NCBI RefSeq assembly: GCF_049310905.1 | Contig: NZ_JBMEMN010000003.1 | Coordinates: 1-64,000, forward strand | Length of the DNA stretch: 64,000 nt | Direction: 5' to 3' | Source: Gudongella sp049310905 | Lineage (GTDB): Bacteria > Bacillota > Clostridia > Tissierellales > Tissierellaceae | In this document: positions 53,665-61,140 of the stretch, piece after piece | How the letters are laid out: each line of letters opens with the position of its first letter | How positions within the stretch are numbered: position 1 is the first letter of the stretch | The notes under the pieces: generated by a model | Told to the model about the DNA's origin: nothing | The model's database searches: none | Seen by the model: only the letters and a program-made list of their open reading frames with translations | Made by a program: the position numbers and the translations under genes

Positions 53665-54918
53665 TTATTCCTCCTTCTCAGCTGATTTTTCAATCATCTG
53701 TCTTACCTGAAAATTGAATCCCCAGGTGTTTTGTCTAGTTATGGTTTTAATGCTTCCTTCCTCAACCAGAATATGCTTGGGATAATAGTAGAAGGATAAT
53801 ATTAGTCCCAGAGTCATCAATAGGCTTCCAATCATAACAAAATTATACCCAAAATCCTTCCGGTATGTAATTCCAGTATATAGTTCTGATTCCATAAATG
53901 CCAACTTATATTCCTTGTACTGAAACTCTTGTCCAGGTCCAAGCACTTCAGATGCTACATGATTTCCAAATTCATATAGAATAACGGCATAGTGTGGGTT
54001 CAATTCCTGCTCTGTCATTGTAATTGGCTCTCCCTGGGATGTTATGGTCATATTGGGAAAATATCCATACAGGTATACTGTGAGGTGTCCTGGTTGATAA
54101 AAGAATGATTCCCCATTTCTAAGCAAGCCAGCTTGCATGTTTTCTCCTGTAATATCTGATATTTCAAGATTGCTAGCCCAACCGTAGCTGGTCTGATAAA
54201 AATTAACCTTGTCCACTTTCAAAGGATTGTTTACCCAAATCGTATCGCTTGTGTTATCTACTCCAGGCTTAAGAATTGTTAAGTCACTGTAATACTGATC
54301 AACTGAACCATTTTCGCGATATTCCAGTCTGAAATCATCCAGTTTTAGCGAAAAACCGTATTCAGGGAAGCTCTTGATATCTCCTGGGAGCATATTGAAA
54401 AAGCCTTCCTGGGCATAGATGTTCCCAATAAAGCTTCCCAATATAATGATTATTATACCTAAATGTGTTACAGACGAACCAAGGTTTCCGATTCTATGTC
54501 TTGTTGCCTTGAAGCCATTTTCATCCTGAATGATACTATATCTTTTCTTTTTCAGAATTCCCCTGAATTTCTCAAGATCAACATTATCCATATGTAAATT
54601 CTCAGCATCTGATTTTGGCTCGGGAAAGTAACCCCCCTTAATTTTTTTCAACTGTCCCGGTAGTATTTTTAGTGTACATCCTGACAGATTGACTATAAAT
54701 AAAAAAAGCAATATCCTAAATATCCAGGAGCTATAAACCTGGTCAAATTGAAGTGTTGTTATGGCACTTCCAATTGAAGGATAGTTTTCTATGTAGAATT
54801 CCCTTTGCAACCCTTGAGGTAGAACGGTTCCAATTATTGAGTAAGCTGCTATCAAGACAAATAATGCAATTGCCAGTCCTAGACTGGTCAATCGTCGGAT
54901 GAATTTATCTATTGTCAT
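53665..54918 (-). CDS. resB: ResB-like cytochrome c biogenesis protein
   Basis: The 417-residue partner of CcsB/ResC in system II maturation. Helices occur at the N-terminus (SLGLAIALFVLIAAYSIIGTVLPQG and LLFLFIVNLSGCTL) and near 135-155 (SVTHLGIIIIILGSFIGNIYA). A large extracytoplasmic domain and a final helix (GYNFVMIGSLLMTLGLILSF) follow. It lies 62 bp after the multiheme cytochrome gene, across a terminator-like hairpin. Confidence 0.93.
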   Translation of the reverse strand: MTIDKFIRRLTSLGLAIALFVLIAAYSIIGTVLPQGLQREFYIENYPSIGSAITTLQFDQVYSSWIFRILLFLFIVNLSGCTLKILPGQLKKIKGGYFPEPKSDAENLHMDNVDLEKFRGILKKKRYSIIQDENGFKATRHRIGNLGSSVTHLGIIIIILGSFIGNIYAQEGFFNMLPGDIKSFPEYGFSLKLDDFRLEYRENGSVDQYYSDLTILKPGVDNTSDTIWVNNPLKVDKVNFYQTSYGWASNLEISDITGENMQAGLLRNGESFFYQPGHLTVYLYGYFPNMTITSQGEPITMTEQELNPHYAVILYEFGNHVASEVLGPGQEFQYKEYKLAFMESELYTGITYRKDFGYNFVMIGSLLMTLGLILSFYYYPKHILVEEGSIKTITRQNTWGFNFQVRQMIEKSAEKEE

Positions 54919-54944
54919 CTACCTCCCCTGATATTGATTTTTTT

Positions 54945-54968
54945 AAAAGGGGAGCAAGCTCCCCTTTT
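54945..54968. terminator. Terminator-like hairpin between the cytochrome and ResB genes
   Basis: AAAAGGGGAGC and GCTCCCCTTTT form perfect 11-bp arms. Read-through would let resB and ccsB be expressed at a lower level than the cytochrome. Confidence 0.7.
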
Positions 54969-54980
54969 TGATTGTTTATA

Positions 54981-56351
54981 TTATTGATCCAATGATGGTG
55001 GCAATTCCGGTATAAGCCTGAAGTTTGCTTCGCTATCTGTCTCTCTGAAGTCATCTTCACTCAACCAGATTCTTGTGTTTTCATGACATGATTCACAACT
55101 TTCATTCTGGAATGTACTCGCCTGTACATTGTGAGTAGGTGAATATTTCCAGTTGGTAATTTCATTGAAGTTAGGCATCATGTTTTCACCAACCGCATCA
55201 AGCATTGATTCTTGTCCAGGAACATGCCTTAATGCCACATATTTGTATGGCCTTTCCTCTGTTGGATTCGGATTCAGACCAACCCTGAACATTATCTTGC
55301 TCTCTGATGAACTTTGAAGTCCGCTTCCATCCTCTTTTGGATCCAAATGGCACTCAAAGCAGTTGTTGTTTGCCTGAGCATGGCATACCTGACAGGAAAG
55401 CGAATCTCCGTGAACCTTGTGGTTTACGTCTGTAGCTACCTCGGGATCCTTGTCCTCATGACAATCTGTACATGCAGGTAGATTTTCCTCCCACATATTA
55501 CTGGTTGCCTCACCTGTTCCATGGAAGTTGTCAACCGGATGACAATCCATACATGTCATACCAGCCTCAAAGTGGACATCTCCTCCAAAACCTACCATCC
55601 CCATATATTCACCTGCATTTCTTGCATTGTGGCAAGCGTAGCAGTTTTCCTCCATTGAAGGGGTTCCCAGGAATGTGTGCTGGTCAACTAGACCATTCGA
55701 AAAATTCTTTGCCCTGCTTACATGGCAATCTCCACAGGTTGCGTGACACTTAAAGCAATCCTGGTCAAATACCTCCTCGTGGTGAGGTGATTCAGACAGG
55801 GACATTACATCGGCAAATGCCGCCAAACCATTTTCCATTCCATGTAGGTTGTAGTGAATGGACGTTGCATAAATATCTGTTACATCTCCATGACAAGCTC
55901 CGCAGTTTGAATCAAAATCCCTGGATGGATAAGGCTCCATCCCTTCGTGGGCAACTGCCTTGTCAGCTTCATTTTCTCCACCGTGGCACGTTATACAGCC
56001 AAGGCTTCCGTGCGTTGATTCAACAAATTCCTGTGACACAAGAAACATTTCCACAGCTTCCAGCTGTGGACCAGGGGCGCCTCAGCCTCCTGTATCTTCT
56101 GCAACAGGTTGGTTTTCCACCCATGTGGATGCGGCAATTACAGCCTCACTTGTATGGCATGCCACACAGCTTGCACTATCTATGGATGGATATTCATATG
56201 GCTTATCCTCACCTTCACCGACAGGAGTAGGCTCAACCTCTGGTAGTCCGGGTAATATACCAAGTTGATAAATTCCAATTGCAGCAATTGCCAACACAGC
56301 AACAACTAGAAGACTTGAAAGCCAGCTATTGAATATTTTGGGTTTTGACAT
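54981..56351 (-). CDS. Multiheme c-type cytochrome with in-frame UGA (selenocysteine)
   Basis: A 456-residue predicted exported cytochrome with eleven CxxCH haem sites. A membrane anchor lies at about 12-30. The first haem site CVACH is at 62-66, and an in-frame UGA (56082-56084) is residue 90 in EDTGG-U-GAPGPQLE. Ten more sites follow: CITCH, CGACH, CFKCH, CGDCH, CYACH, CMDCH, CTDCH, CQVCH, CFECH and CESCH. Reading through the UGA joins both halves in one frame with no other stop, and a strong SECIS-like hairpin follows the UGA. The ATG at 56351 has AGGGGG upstream; the internal ATG at 56054 has no convincing site. It lies between a double-rhodanese lipoprotein gene and resB/ccsB. It probably moves electrons outside the cell membrane, possibly to sulfur or selenium compounds. 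Confidence 0.85.
56051..56069 (-). promoter_or_regulatory. Candidate bacterial SECIS of the multiheme cytochrome
   Basis: Twelve bases after the UGA, CCACAGCT-GGA-AGCTGTGG forms a perfect 8-bp stem with a three-base loop starting with G. The UGA-to-loop distance is 20 bases. All three properties match bSECIS rules; this is the strongest of the three hairpins. Confidence 0.82.
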
Positions 56352-56401
56352 AAATCTCACCCCCTGTTAAATGGACCTTTATTGTCCAATTGATACTTAT
56401 C

Positions 56402-57373
56402 CTATTCTGTTACCTTGGGAAGCTCTGCTCCATCCCATCCTGTCATGCCTCTGCTTAGACTGATTGCATTGTATCCCATCATTCTCATTGCTCCAATTGT
56501 TATTCCAGCTGTCTGACCTGTGTAGCATGTTACATATGCAGGTCTGTTCATAGGAATCTGGTCAATATTAGCTCCAACTTCCTTGAATGGAATGTGAATA
56601 GCTCCTTGAATATGTCCTTCTTCATAAGCATCAGCCTGTCTTATATCAACAACAGTTATTGCATCTGGATTCTCTTCAACGATTGCTAGAAGGTCAGCTG
56701 GTGCAATTACATAGTTGTCTGATGAGAAATAATCCACAGCTGCATCCCAAATGATCTGCCCTCTCTCGTCAAGCTCTGGTGCTGTTGCTTCAGGCAATTC
56801 ATTGGCTTCCATCTCAAGAGTGTCCTCACCTAACTCAAGAGGTGCCCACCCAAAGTTCATTCCGCCTCTGAATGAAACGGCATTGAATCCAAGCATTTGT
56901 GCAAGTGCTGTTACCTGAGCTGAAGTCTGTCCTGAATAGCATTGGAAAATGATCTGTCTGTTTGTTGGAAGAACATCCCAGTGATCTCCTTGCTCGCCAT
57001 AAGGAATATTTACAGCTCCTGCTATGTGTCCTGCTGCGTAGTCATCAGGCGATCTCATATCCACCCAAAATACAGCTCCCGGATTTTCTTCAAATAATGC
57101 CAATGCTTCATCTGCTGGCATGATGAAGTTATTGTCAGGAATATTGTTAAGTAACTCAAGCGATGCCTCTTTCAATACCTCTTCCGGATCCAATGCTGGT
57201 TCTTCAGCTGGCTCCTCGGCAGGCTCTTCAGCTGGTTCTTCAGCTGGCTCTTCAGCTGGCTCTTCAACTGGTGCTGGTTCTTCTGCCGGTTCTGCAGGTG
57301 CACAAGCCGTAAGTACTGAAAGTGACATCAACAGTACCAACAGCATGCTTAAAAATTTTGTCTTATTTCTCAT
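56402..57373 (-). CDS. Double-rhodanese lipoprotein
   Basis: A 323-residue lipoprotein: signal with lipobox LTAC, then a spacer of repeated PAEEPAEE (about 26-60), then two rhodanese domains (about 85-185 and 215-320). Both keep an active cysteine, in FQCYSGQTSAQ and VTCYTGQTAGI, so both may form persulfide or perselenide. It is attached outside the membrane. It heads an apparent operon with the multiheme cytochrome and cytochrome maturation genes. A role in extracytoplasmic sulfur or selenium transfer is likely. Confidence 0.9.
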   Translation of the reverse strand: MRNKTKFLSMLLVLLMSLSVLTACAPAEPAEEPAPVEEPAEEPAEEPAEEPAEEPAEEPALDPEEVLKEASLELLNNIPDNNFIMPADEALALFEENPGAVFWVDMRSPDDYAAGHIAGAVNIPYGEQGDHWDVLPTNRQIIFQCYSGQTSAQVTALAQMLGFNAVSFRGGMNFGWAPLELGEDTLEMEANELPEATAPELDERGQIIWDAAVDYFSSDNYVIAPADLLAIVEENPDAITVVDIRQADAYEEGHIQGAIHIPFKEVGANIDQIPMNRPAYVTCYTGQTAGITIGAMRMMGYNAISLSRGMTGWDGAELPKVTE

Positions 57374-57449
57374 ACAAACTCCCCCTTATTTTTTTTGTTA
57401 ATAAATTAACTATTTTGGGTAAAATTATTAACATATTCCCATTACTTAA

Positions 57450-57477
57450 ATTATAGCATGTTAGGGTGATATGTCAA
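57450..57477 (-). promoter_or_regulatory. Promoter of the rhodanese-cytochrome operon
   Basis: On the minus strand, TTGACA (57472-57477) and TATAAT (57450-57455) are both perfect consensus with 16-bp spacing, about 75 bp before the rhodanese gene. Confidence 0.82.
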
Positions 57478-57501
57478 TAATCATCTGTAATTGTTACATT
57501 T

Positions 57502-59052
57502 TTACAATACTTTCAACCCATCTGTCATCAGATCATTATAATCCTTCAGTCCAGTGACTCGTTTTGCCTCAAATGTCAGAGGAACAACATCCTCACGTGT
57601 TATGCTTTCAAGGTCAAACTTTCTATTCAGTGCCATCAGTTGCTGCACTCCAGCTTTGACTCTTTCAAGATAGGAATAAAGTCCTATAGCCCCTGTAGAG
57701 AAAGTATCTGCATCTTCATAATATTGTCTTAAATCTTTAAGTCCTTCAAACAGCTCTTCCTTTGTTTCTCCAAATCTTTGAAAATCCTTTGGAACCTTGC
57801 CTTCATCCAGAAGATCTCCCACCGTCTTTCCTACCATAGCTGCTGCCATTGCAGCCCTTCCAATGCCTATTATGTTTATATATGGAGCTCCCAGAGCAAG
57901 TGCCTTAAACACCTGATCTTCCATTGCGATTCCACCGGTGATGGCTACTTGTGGCAGCCTGTAGCCTTTGCTTTCCATTTCCTTAAGGGTAGAATACAGA
58001 ATGCTCTCAAGGACGATGGTTGGAATTCCCCATTCATTCATCATTTTTACAGGGCTGTTTCCAGAGCCTCCTCCAGCTCCGTCAAAGGTAACAAGGTCAA
58101 CACCTGCTTTTGATGCTATAACAAGTATTTTAGCAAGATCAGCCGGATTAAATGGTCCTGTTTTAAAGAAGACTCTTTTTGCTCCAATACCTTTCAGTTC
58201 CTTAACCCTGTTTACAAGATGCTCCTCATCCCAAATTGGAAGCTTGCCCACCTTTTCAAATTTTGGTCCAATTCCAACCTTGTATTTTTCTGAAACCTCT
58301 TCATCCTCAGGATCTGGATGAACAATGTAACCTCTTCTTTTAAGCTTCAATGCTTCCTCAAGTGTATTGATTATTCCCAGTCCCTGGATCCCTTTGGCTG
58401 CCTGTGCAAACTTCAGTTCTACAGAAGTGGCGCCTTGTTCTTTTATTGCATAATCCAGAACTCCTAGATGTTCATCATCGAAGTTTCCCTGAAGGACTAT
58501 ATCACCATAACCCCTGTTATATCTTCTGAATGAATCCAACATCTCTCCTATAAGCGGAGCATTTTTTACCTTTCCATCCTGCAGAACCAGCTCCGGATCC
58601 TTCATTACCACATCTTCACCTATGACGACAAGAACTCCTGCCATAGCTGCACCCGCATAATAATCTCTCCAGTTCAGCTTTGCCATTGCAGGAAGGATTA
58701 TGGGCATCTTAAGTTTCACTGGATTATCAGTTCCCACCGATGCTTCCATGTTGGCATTGGGATATGTAGCCTTATAAGGATCCTCTTCGCATCCCCAGGC
58801 ACCAAAGACCCTTCCGTTGATGTTAAGATGTGAGTAATCAACCGGATAGTCCTTTTCTGATGCAAACTGATTTCTATCGGTTTGATAAGGATATGTCGCT
58901 TCTCTTCCTCTTAGTGCAGAAAGGCCGATTTCACACATCCCTGTACAATTTGCAGTACAAACTGAACACATTCCCGAAAATGGCGATAAATTATCAGGTG
59001 TTCTCATTCTGGTATTGGTTATTGAACTTCCTAAGCTTGGGCTATAAGTCAT
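57502..59052 (-). CDS. FMN-binding glutamate-synthase-family protein
   Basis: A 516-residue protein like the FMN synthase domain of GltB. The N-terminus is cysteine-rich (CSVCTANCTGMCEIG) and could hold an iron-sulfur cluster. The barrel has ILPAMAKLNWRDYYAGAAMAGVLVVIGED, VDLVTFDGAGGGSGNSPVKMM and the FMN-site ITGGIAMEDQVFKALALGAPYINIIG. The ATG at 59052 follows GAGGAGGG. Such single-domain forms are common in anaerobes and archaea; whether it makes glutamate is unclear. Confidence 0.85.
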   Translation of the reverse strand: MTYSPSLGSSITNTRMRTPDNLSPFSGMCSVCTANCTGMCEIGLSALRGREATYPYQTDRNQFASEKDYPVDYSHLNINGRVFGAWGCEEDPYKATYPNANMEASVGTDNPVKLKMPIILPAMAKLNWRDYYAGAAMAGVLVVIGEDVVMKDPELVLQDGKVKNAPLIGEMLDSFRRYNRGYGDIVLQGNFDDEHLGVLDYAIKEQGATSVELKFAQAAKGIQGLGIINTLEEALKLKRRGYIVHPDPEDEEVSEKYKVGIGPKFEKVGKLPIWDEEHLVNRVKELKGIGAKRVFFKTGPFNPADLAKILVIASKAGVDLVTFDGAGGGSGNSPVKMMNEWGIPTIVLESILYSTLKEMESKGYRLPQVAITGGIAMEDQVFKALALGAPYINIIGIGRAAMAAAMVGKTVGDLLDEGKVPKDFQRFGETKEELFEGLKDLRQYYEDADTFSTGAIGLYSYLERVKAGVQQLMALNRKFDLESITREDVVPLTFEAKRVTGLKDYNDLMTDGLKVL

Positions 59053-59095
59053 TCTTCTTCCCTCCTCTAATTTGCTAAACAACGTCTATACCTTA

Positions 59096-59124
59096 ATATT
59101 ACGCCCATTTATAACATATGTCAA
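59096..59124 (-). promoter_or_regulatory. Promoter of the glutamate-synthase-like gene
   Basis: On the minus strand, TTGACA (59119-59124) and TAATAT (59096-59101) are spaced by 17 bp. It is back to back with the plus-strand promoter of the glutaredoxin-like gene. Confidence 0.78.
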
Positions 59125-59125
59125 T

Positions 59126-59154
59126 TTTAAAATGGTAGAGGACTGTGATATAAT
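59126..59154 (+). promoter_or_regulatory. Promoter of the glutaredoxin-like selenoprotein gene
   Basis: A perfect TATAAT (59149-59154) has an extended -10 TGA before it. The -35 region TTTAAA is weak, as often with extended -10 promoters. Confidence 0.6.
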
Positions 59155-59179
59155 ATATCTCATCCAAGGAGGTATGCAT

Positions 59180-59449
59180 ATGAGAAAAATAACAGTTTTT
59201 GGAAGTCCCCTTTGACCAGAATGCGATCCACTGAGAGAGTTTCTCTTAGACGAGGGAGTAGAGTTTCAGTATATTGATATAACTGATAGCATGAGAAGTC
59301 TTAAGATTTTCCTTGCCTTCAGAGACAAGTCTTCCTACTTTGATTCCATCAAGAAGAAAGGCAGTGTAGGAATCCCAACAATTATGATTGGCAACGGCGA
59401 AAAATTTCTTGAAGGTTTCCCTGGAATGGATATTTCCGAATTAAAATAG
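59180..59449 (+). CDS. Glutaredoxin-like selenoprotein with UPEC active site
   Basis: An 89-residue glutaredoxin-fold protein whose active site reads GSPL-U-PEC, with the UGA at 59213-59215 (residue 12) in place of the first cysteine of CPxC. The rest of the fold is intact: EFLLDEGVEFQYIDITDS, the cis-proline motif GSVGIPTIMIGNG and FLEGFPGMD. AAGGAGG lies seven bases before the ATG at 59180. A SECIS-like hairpin follows the UGA, and the frame ends at TAG just before a terminator. Thioredoxin-fold proteins with UxxC are well-known selenoproteins. It probably acts as a cytoplasmic thiol-disulfide oxidoreductase or peroxide-reducing partner. Confidence 0.88.
59231..59249 (+). promoter_or_regulatory. 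Candidate bacterial SECIS of the glutaredoxin-like gene
   Basis: Fifteen bases after the UGA, CTGAGAGA-GTT-TCTCTTAG forms an 8-bp stem (one G-U pair) with a three-base loop starting with G. The UGA-to-loop distance is 23 bases. Confidence 0.8.
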
Positions 59450-59480
59450 GTCTGACAACATGTCAGACCCTTAATTTTTA
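59449..59480. terminator. Convergent terminator
   Basis: GGTCTGAC-AACAT-GTCAGACC forms a perfect 8-bp stem followed by CTTAATTTTTAT. It ends the selenoprotein gene and also faces the convergent acetyltransferase gene. Confidence 0.85.
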
Positions 59481-59484
59481 TATA

Positions 59485-60102
59485 TTAGATTTTCTTGTAA
59501 AAAATCATGTCGGAGTAGATCACTCCCTTGTGTTCCTCATATCTGAATCCCGCCATGATATAGTTCTGCTTCTGCCTAAATGCAAGGGATGCAAAGTTTG
59601 GAATCGGATTTACCACGGTTTCAGAAAAAATATAGTGTATGTCGTTTTCCCTCATATCTTCAATTAGCTTTCCATATATCTTGCTACCGATTCCTTCTCC
59701 AGTATATTCAGCCTCTATGGCTGTCTTGTCAATAAGTACAAAATCATCAAGCAATGACATGTCGAAGGATGGATGCCAGCTAATATTATCAATCCAATCG
59801 GGGTTATACTTGAGCCACATCTCCTTTTTGTAAGCCAATGAAAAGCCGATTATCTTTCCGTTTAGTTCAGCTACGTAAAAGTACTTAAGATTCTTGATTC
59901 TGTCTGCAAACAAGTCAATATAGTAGCCCGGATCTACAGGATAGTCATCTATCAAAAATCCTTGGTAGGAGTCTCTTTCTCTCTCACTTACACTGCAGGC
60001 TATCTTGTATACGCCTTCCTCGTCACCTTCCTGTGCCCTTCTTACGCTTATCCTATTAAGATCAATCTCATGATCCTTGACAAACTTAACGTTTGAACTC
60101 AT
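59485..60102 (-). CDS. GNAT family N-acetyltransferase
   Basis: A 205-residue acetyl-CoA-dependent acyltransferase. It has ISVRRAQEGDEEGVYKIAC, YFYVAELNGKIIGFSLAYK, and the acetyl-CoA loop AEYTGEGIGSKIYGKLIED, in which GEGIGSK fits the Q/RxxGxG/A pattern loosely. GAGGAGG precedes the ATG. The substrate cannot be told from sequence. Confidence 0.82.
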   Translation of the reverse strand: MSSNVKFVKDHEIDLNRISVRRAQEGDEEGVYKIACSVSERERDSYQGFLIDDYPVDPGYYIDLFADRIKNLKYFYVAELNGKIIGFSLAYKKEMWLKYNPDWIDNISWHPSFDMSLLDDFVLIDKTAIEAEYTGEGIGSKIYGKLIEDMRENDIHYIFSETVVNPIPNFASLAFRQKQNYIMAGFRYEEHKGVIYSDMIFYKKI

Positions 60103-60355
60103 TCAGCCACCTCCTCATTTCATTATGCTCTGTATTTGATTCTGAACTAATGCTACACTTTTGCTCTGCTTTTATTTTACACTAAAACACTCAATAATTG
60201 AAGCTAAAGGGAGCTTATTTGAGAAATTATCATCTTATATCCTGTTTTTTGGCTAATTTCGACTTTTTGTTTAGTTCCCATTGTTTTTGTTGGGATTACT
60301 AGAAATCTGGGTAATATATTATACAACCTTATGAAATCAAGAAGGAGTGATTTTG

Positions 60356-60694
60356 ATGAAAAAGAAGTATTTAAGCATATTGATGGTAGTGCTAGTAGCA
60401 GCTATGGTTCTTGCAGGGTGCTCTTCCGGAAATGGATCAGATGAGCCAGTTGAAGAGGCAGATAGAGTATTTACTTTAGAGGAACTGGCAGAGTACGATG
60501 GTACAGATGGCAGCGAGGCTTATGTTGCAGTTGATGGTGTAGTATATGACGTAACTGACTCCGATATGTGGAATGCAGGCAGCCACAATGGATATCAGGC
60601 AGGTCAGGATTTATCTGAAGAAATCAAGGATATTTCTCCACATGGTGTGTCAGTTCTCGATAGAATGCCTATTGTAGGAACACTTGAAGAATAA
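60356..60694 (+). CDS. Cytochrome b5-domain lipoprotein
   Basis: A 112-residue lipoprotein with lipobox VLAGC near residue 20. The cytochrome b5-like domain (about 36-112) reads RVFTLEELAEYDGTDG, YVAVDGVVYDVTDSDMW, GSHNGYQAG and SPHGVSVLDRMPIVG. Histidines in GSHNG and SPHGV are the likely haem ligands. GAAGGAG precedes the ATG at 60356. It lies 18 bp before a four-helix protein, suggesting an outer electron-transfer pair. Confidence 0.88.
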   Translation: MKKKYLSILMVVLVAAMVLAGCSSGNGSDEPVEEADRVFTLEELAEYDGTDGSEAYVAVDGVVYDVTDSDMWNAGSHNGYQAGQDLSEEIKDISPHGVSVLDRMPIVGTLEE

Positions 60695-60712
60695 TCAGCC
60701 TGGGGGTGTTGT

Positions 60713-61105
60713 ATGTATTCAGTATTAGGATGGCTAAATGTAGTAATTTTGGGAGTGATTCTCTCCCCCTATATTTTGAACTTTCTCAACAGAAAATTCT
60801 TTAAAACCCAAAACAAAGCTTTTAGAGACACTGTAAAAATTCTCAGAAGATTACACAAGCCTCTTGGTGTTGCAATTGCTGTGTTTGCTCTTGTTCACGG
60901 CTATTTGGCTCTGGGTGGATTTAGACTCCATACTGGAAGCCTTCTATACCTTTCCATTTTCCTGACAGCATTGCTTGGAGGAAGCTTCTATAAACTCAAA
61001 AAGAAAACTTTGTTTGTATGGCATAAGAGAATGGCTTTATTGTCATTCCTGCTGCTGATACTGCACCTCTTTTACCCTAGCGCTTTATATTATCTGCTAA
61101 ACTGA
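60713..61105 (+). CDS. Four-helix membrane protein with paired histidines (predicted b-type cytochrome)
   Basis: A 130-residue protein with four membrane helices. Histidines H48 and H62 on one helix and H104 and H118 on another are each exactly 14 apart. This is the spacing that lets two helices hold two haems in b-type membrane cytochromes and ferric reductases. H73 lies in a loop. I do not recognise a named family. It follows the cytochrome b5 lipoprotein gene and likely passes electrons to it across the membrane. Confidence 0.78.
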   Translation: MYSVLGWLNVVILGVILSPYILNFLNRKFFKTQNKAFRDTVKILRRLHKPLGVAIAVFALVHGYLALGGFRLHTGSLLYLSIFLTALLGGSFYKLKKKTLFVWHKRMALLSFLLLILHLFYPSALYYLLN

Positions 61106-61132
61106 AAAAATCCCGGGAAACTGGGATTTTTT
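61105..61132. terminator. Convergent terminator
   Basis: AAAAATCCC-GGGAAACT-GGGATTTTT forms a 9-bp stem with A and T flanks that serve both the cytochrome pair and the convergent dipeptidase gene. Confidence 0.85.
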
Positions 61133-61140
61133 ATCTGCAA

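Noticed and set aside
56082..56084. The UGA in the multiheme cytochrome as a real stop, giving two separate genes or a pseudogene.
   Set aside because: Both halves stay in one frame, both carry haem motifs, the second half lacks a good start, and a SECIS-like hairpin follows. Two other UGA-containing redox genes in the window make selenocysteine use likely.
57201..57285. The tandem repeats as a CRISPR array.
   Set aside because: They are in-frame coding repeats of a lipoprotein spacer, with no unique spacers between them.
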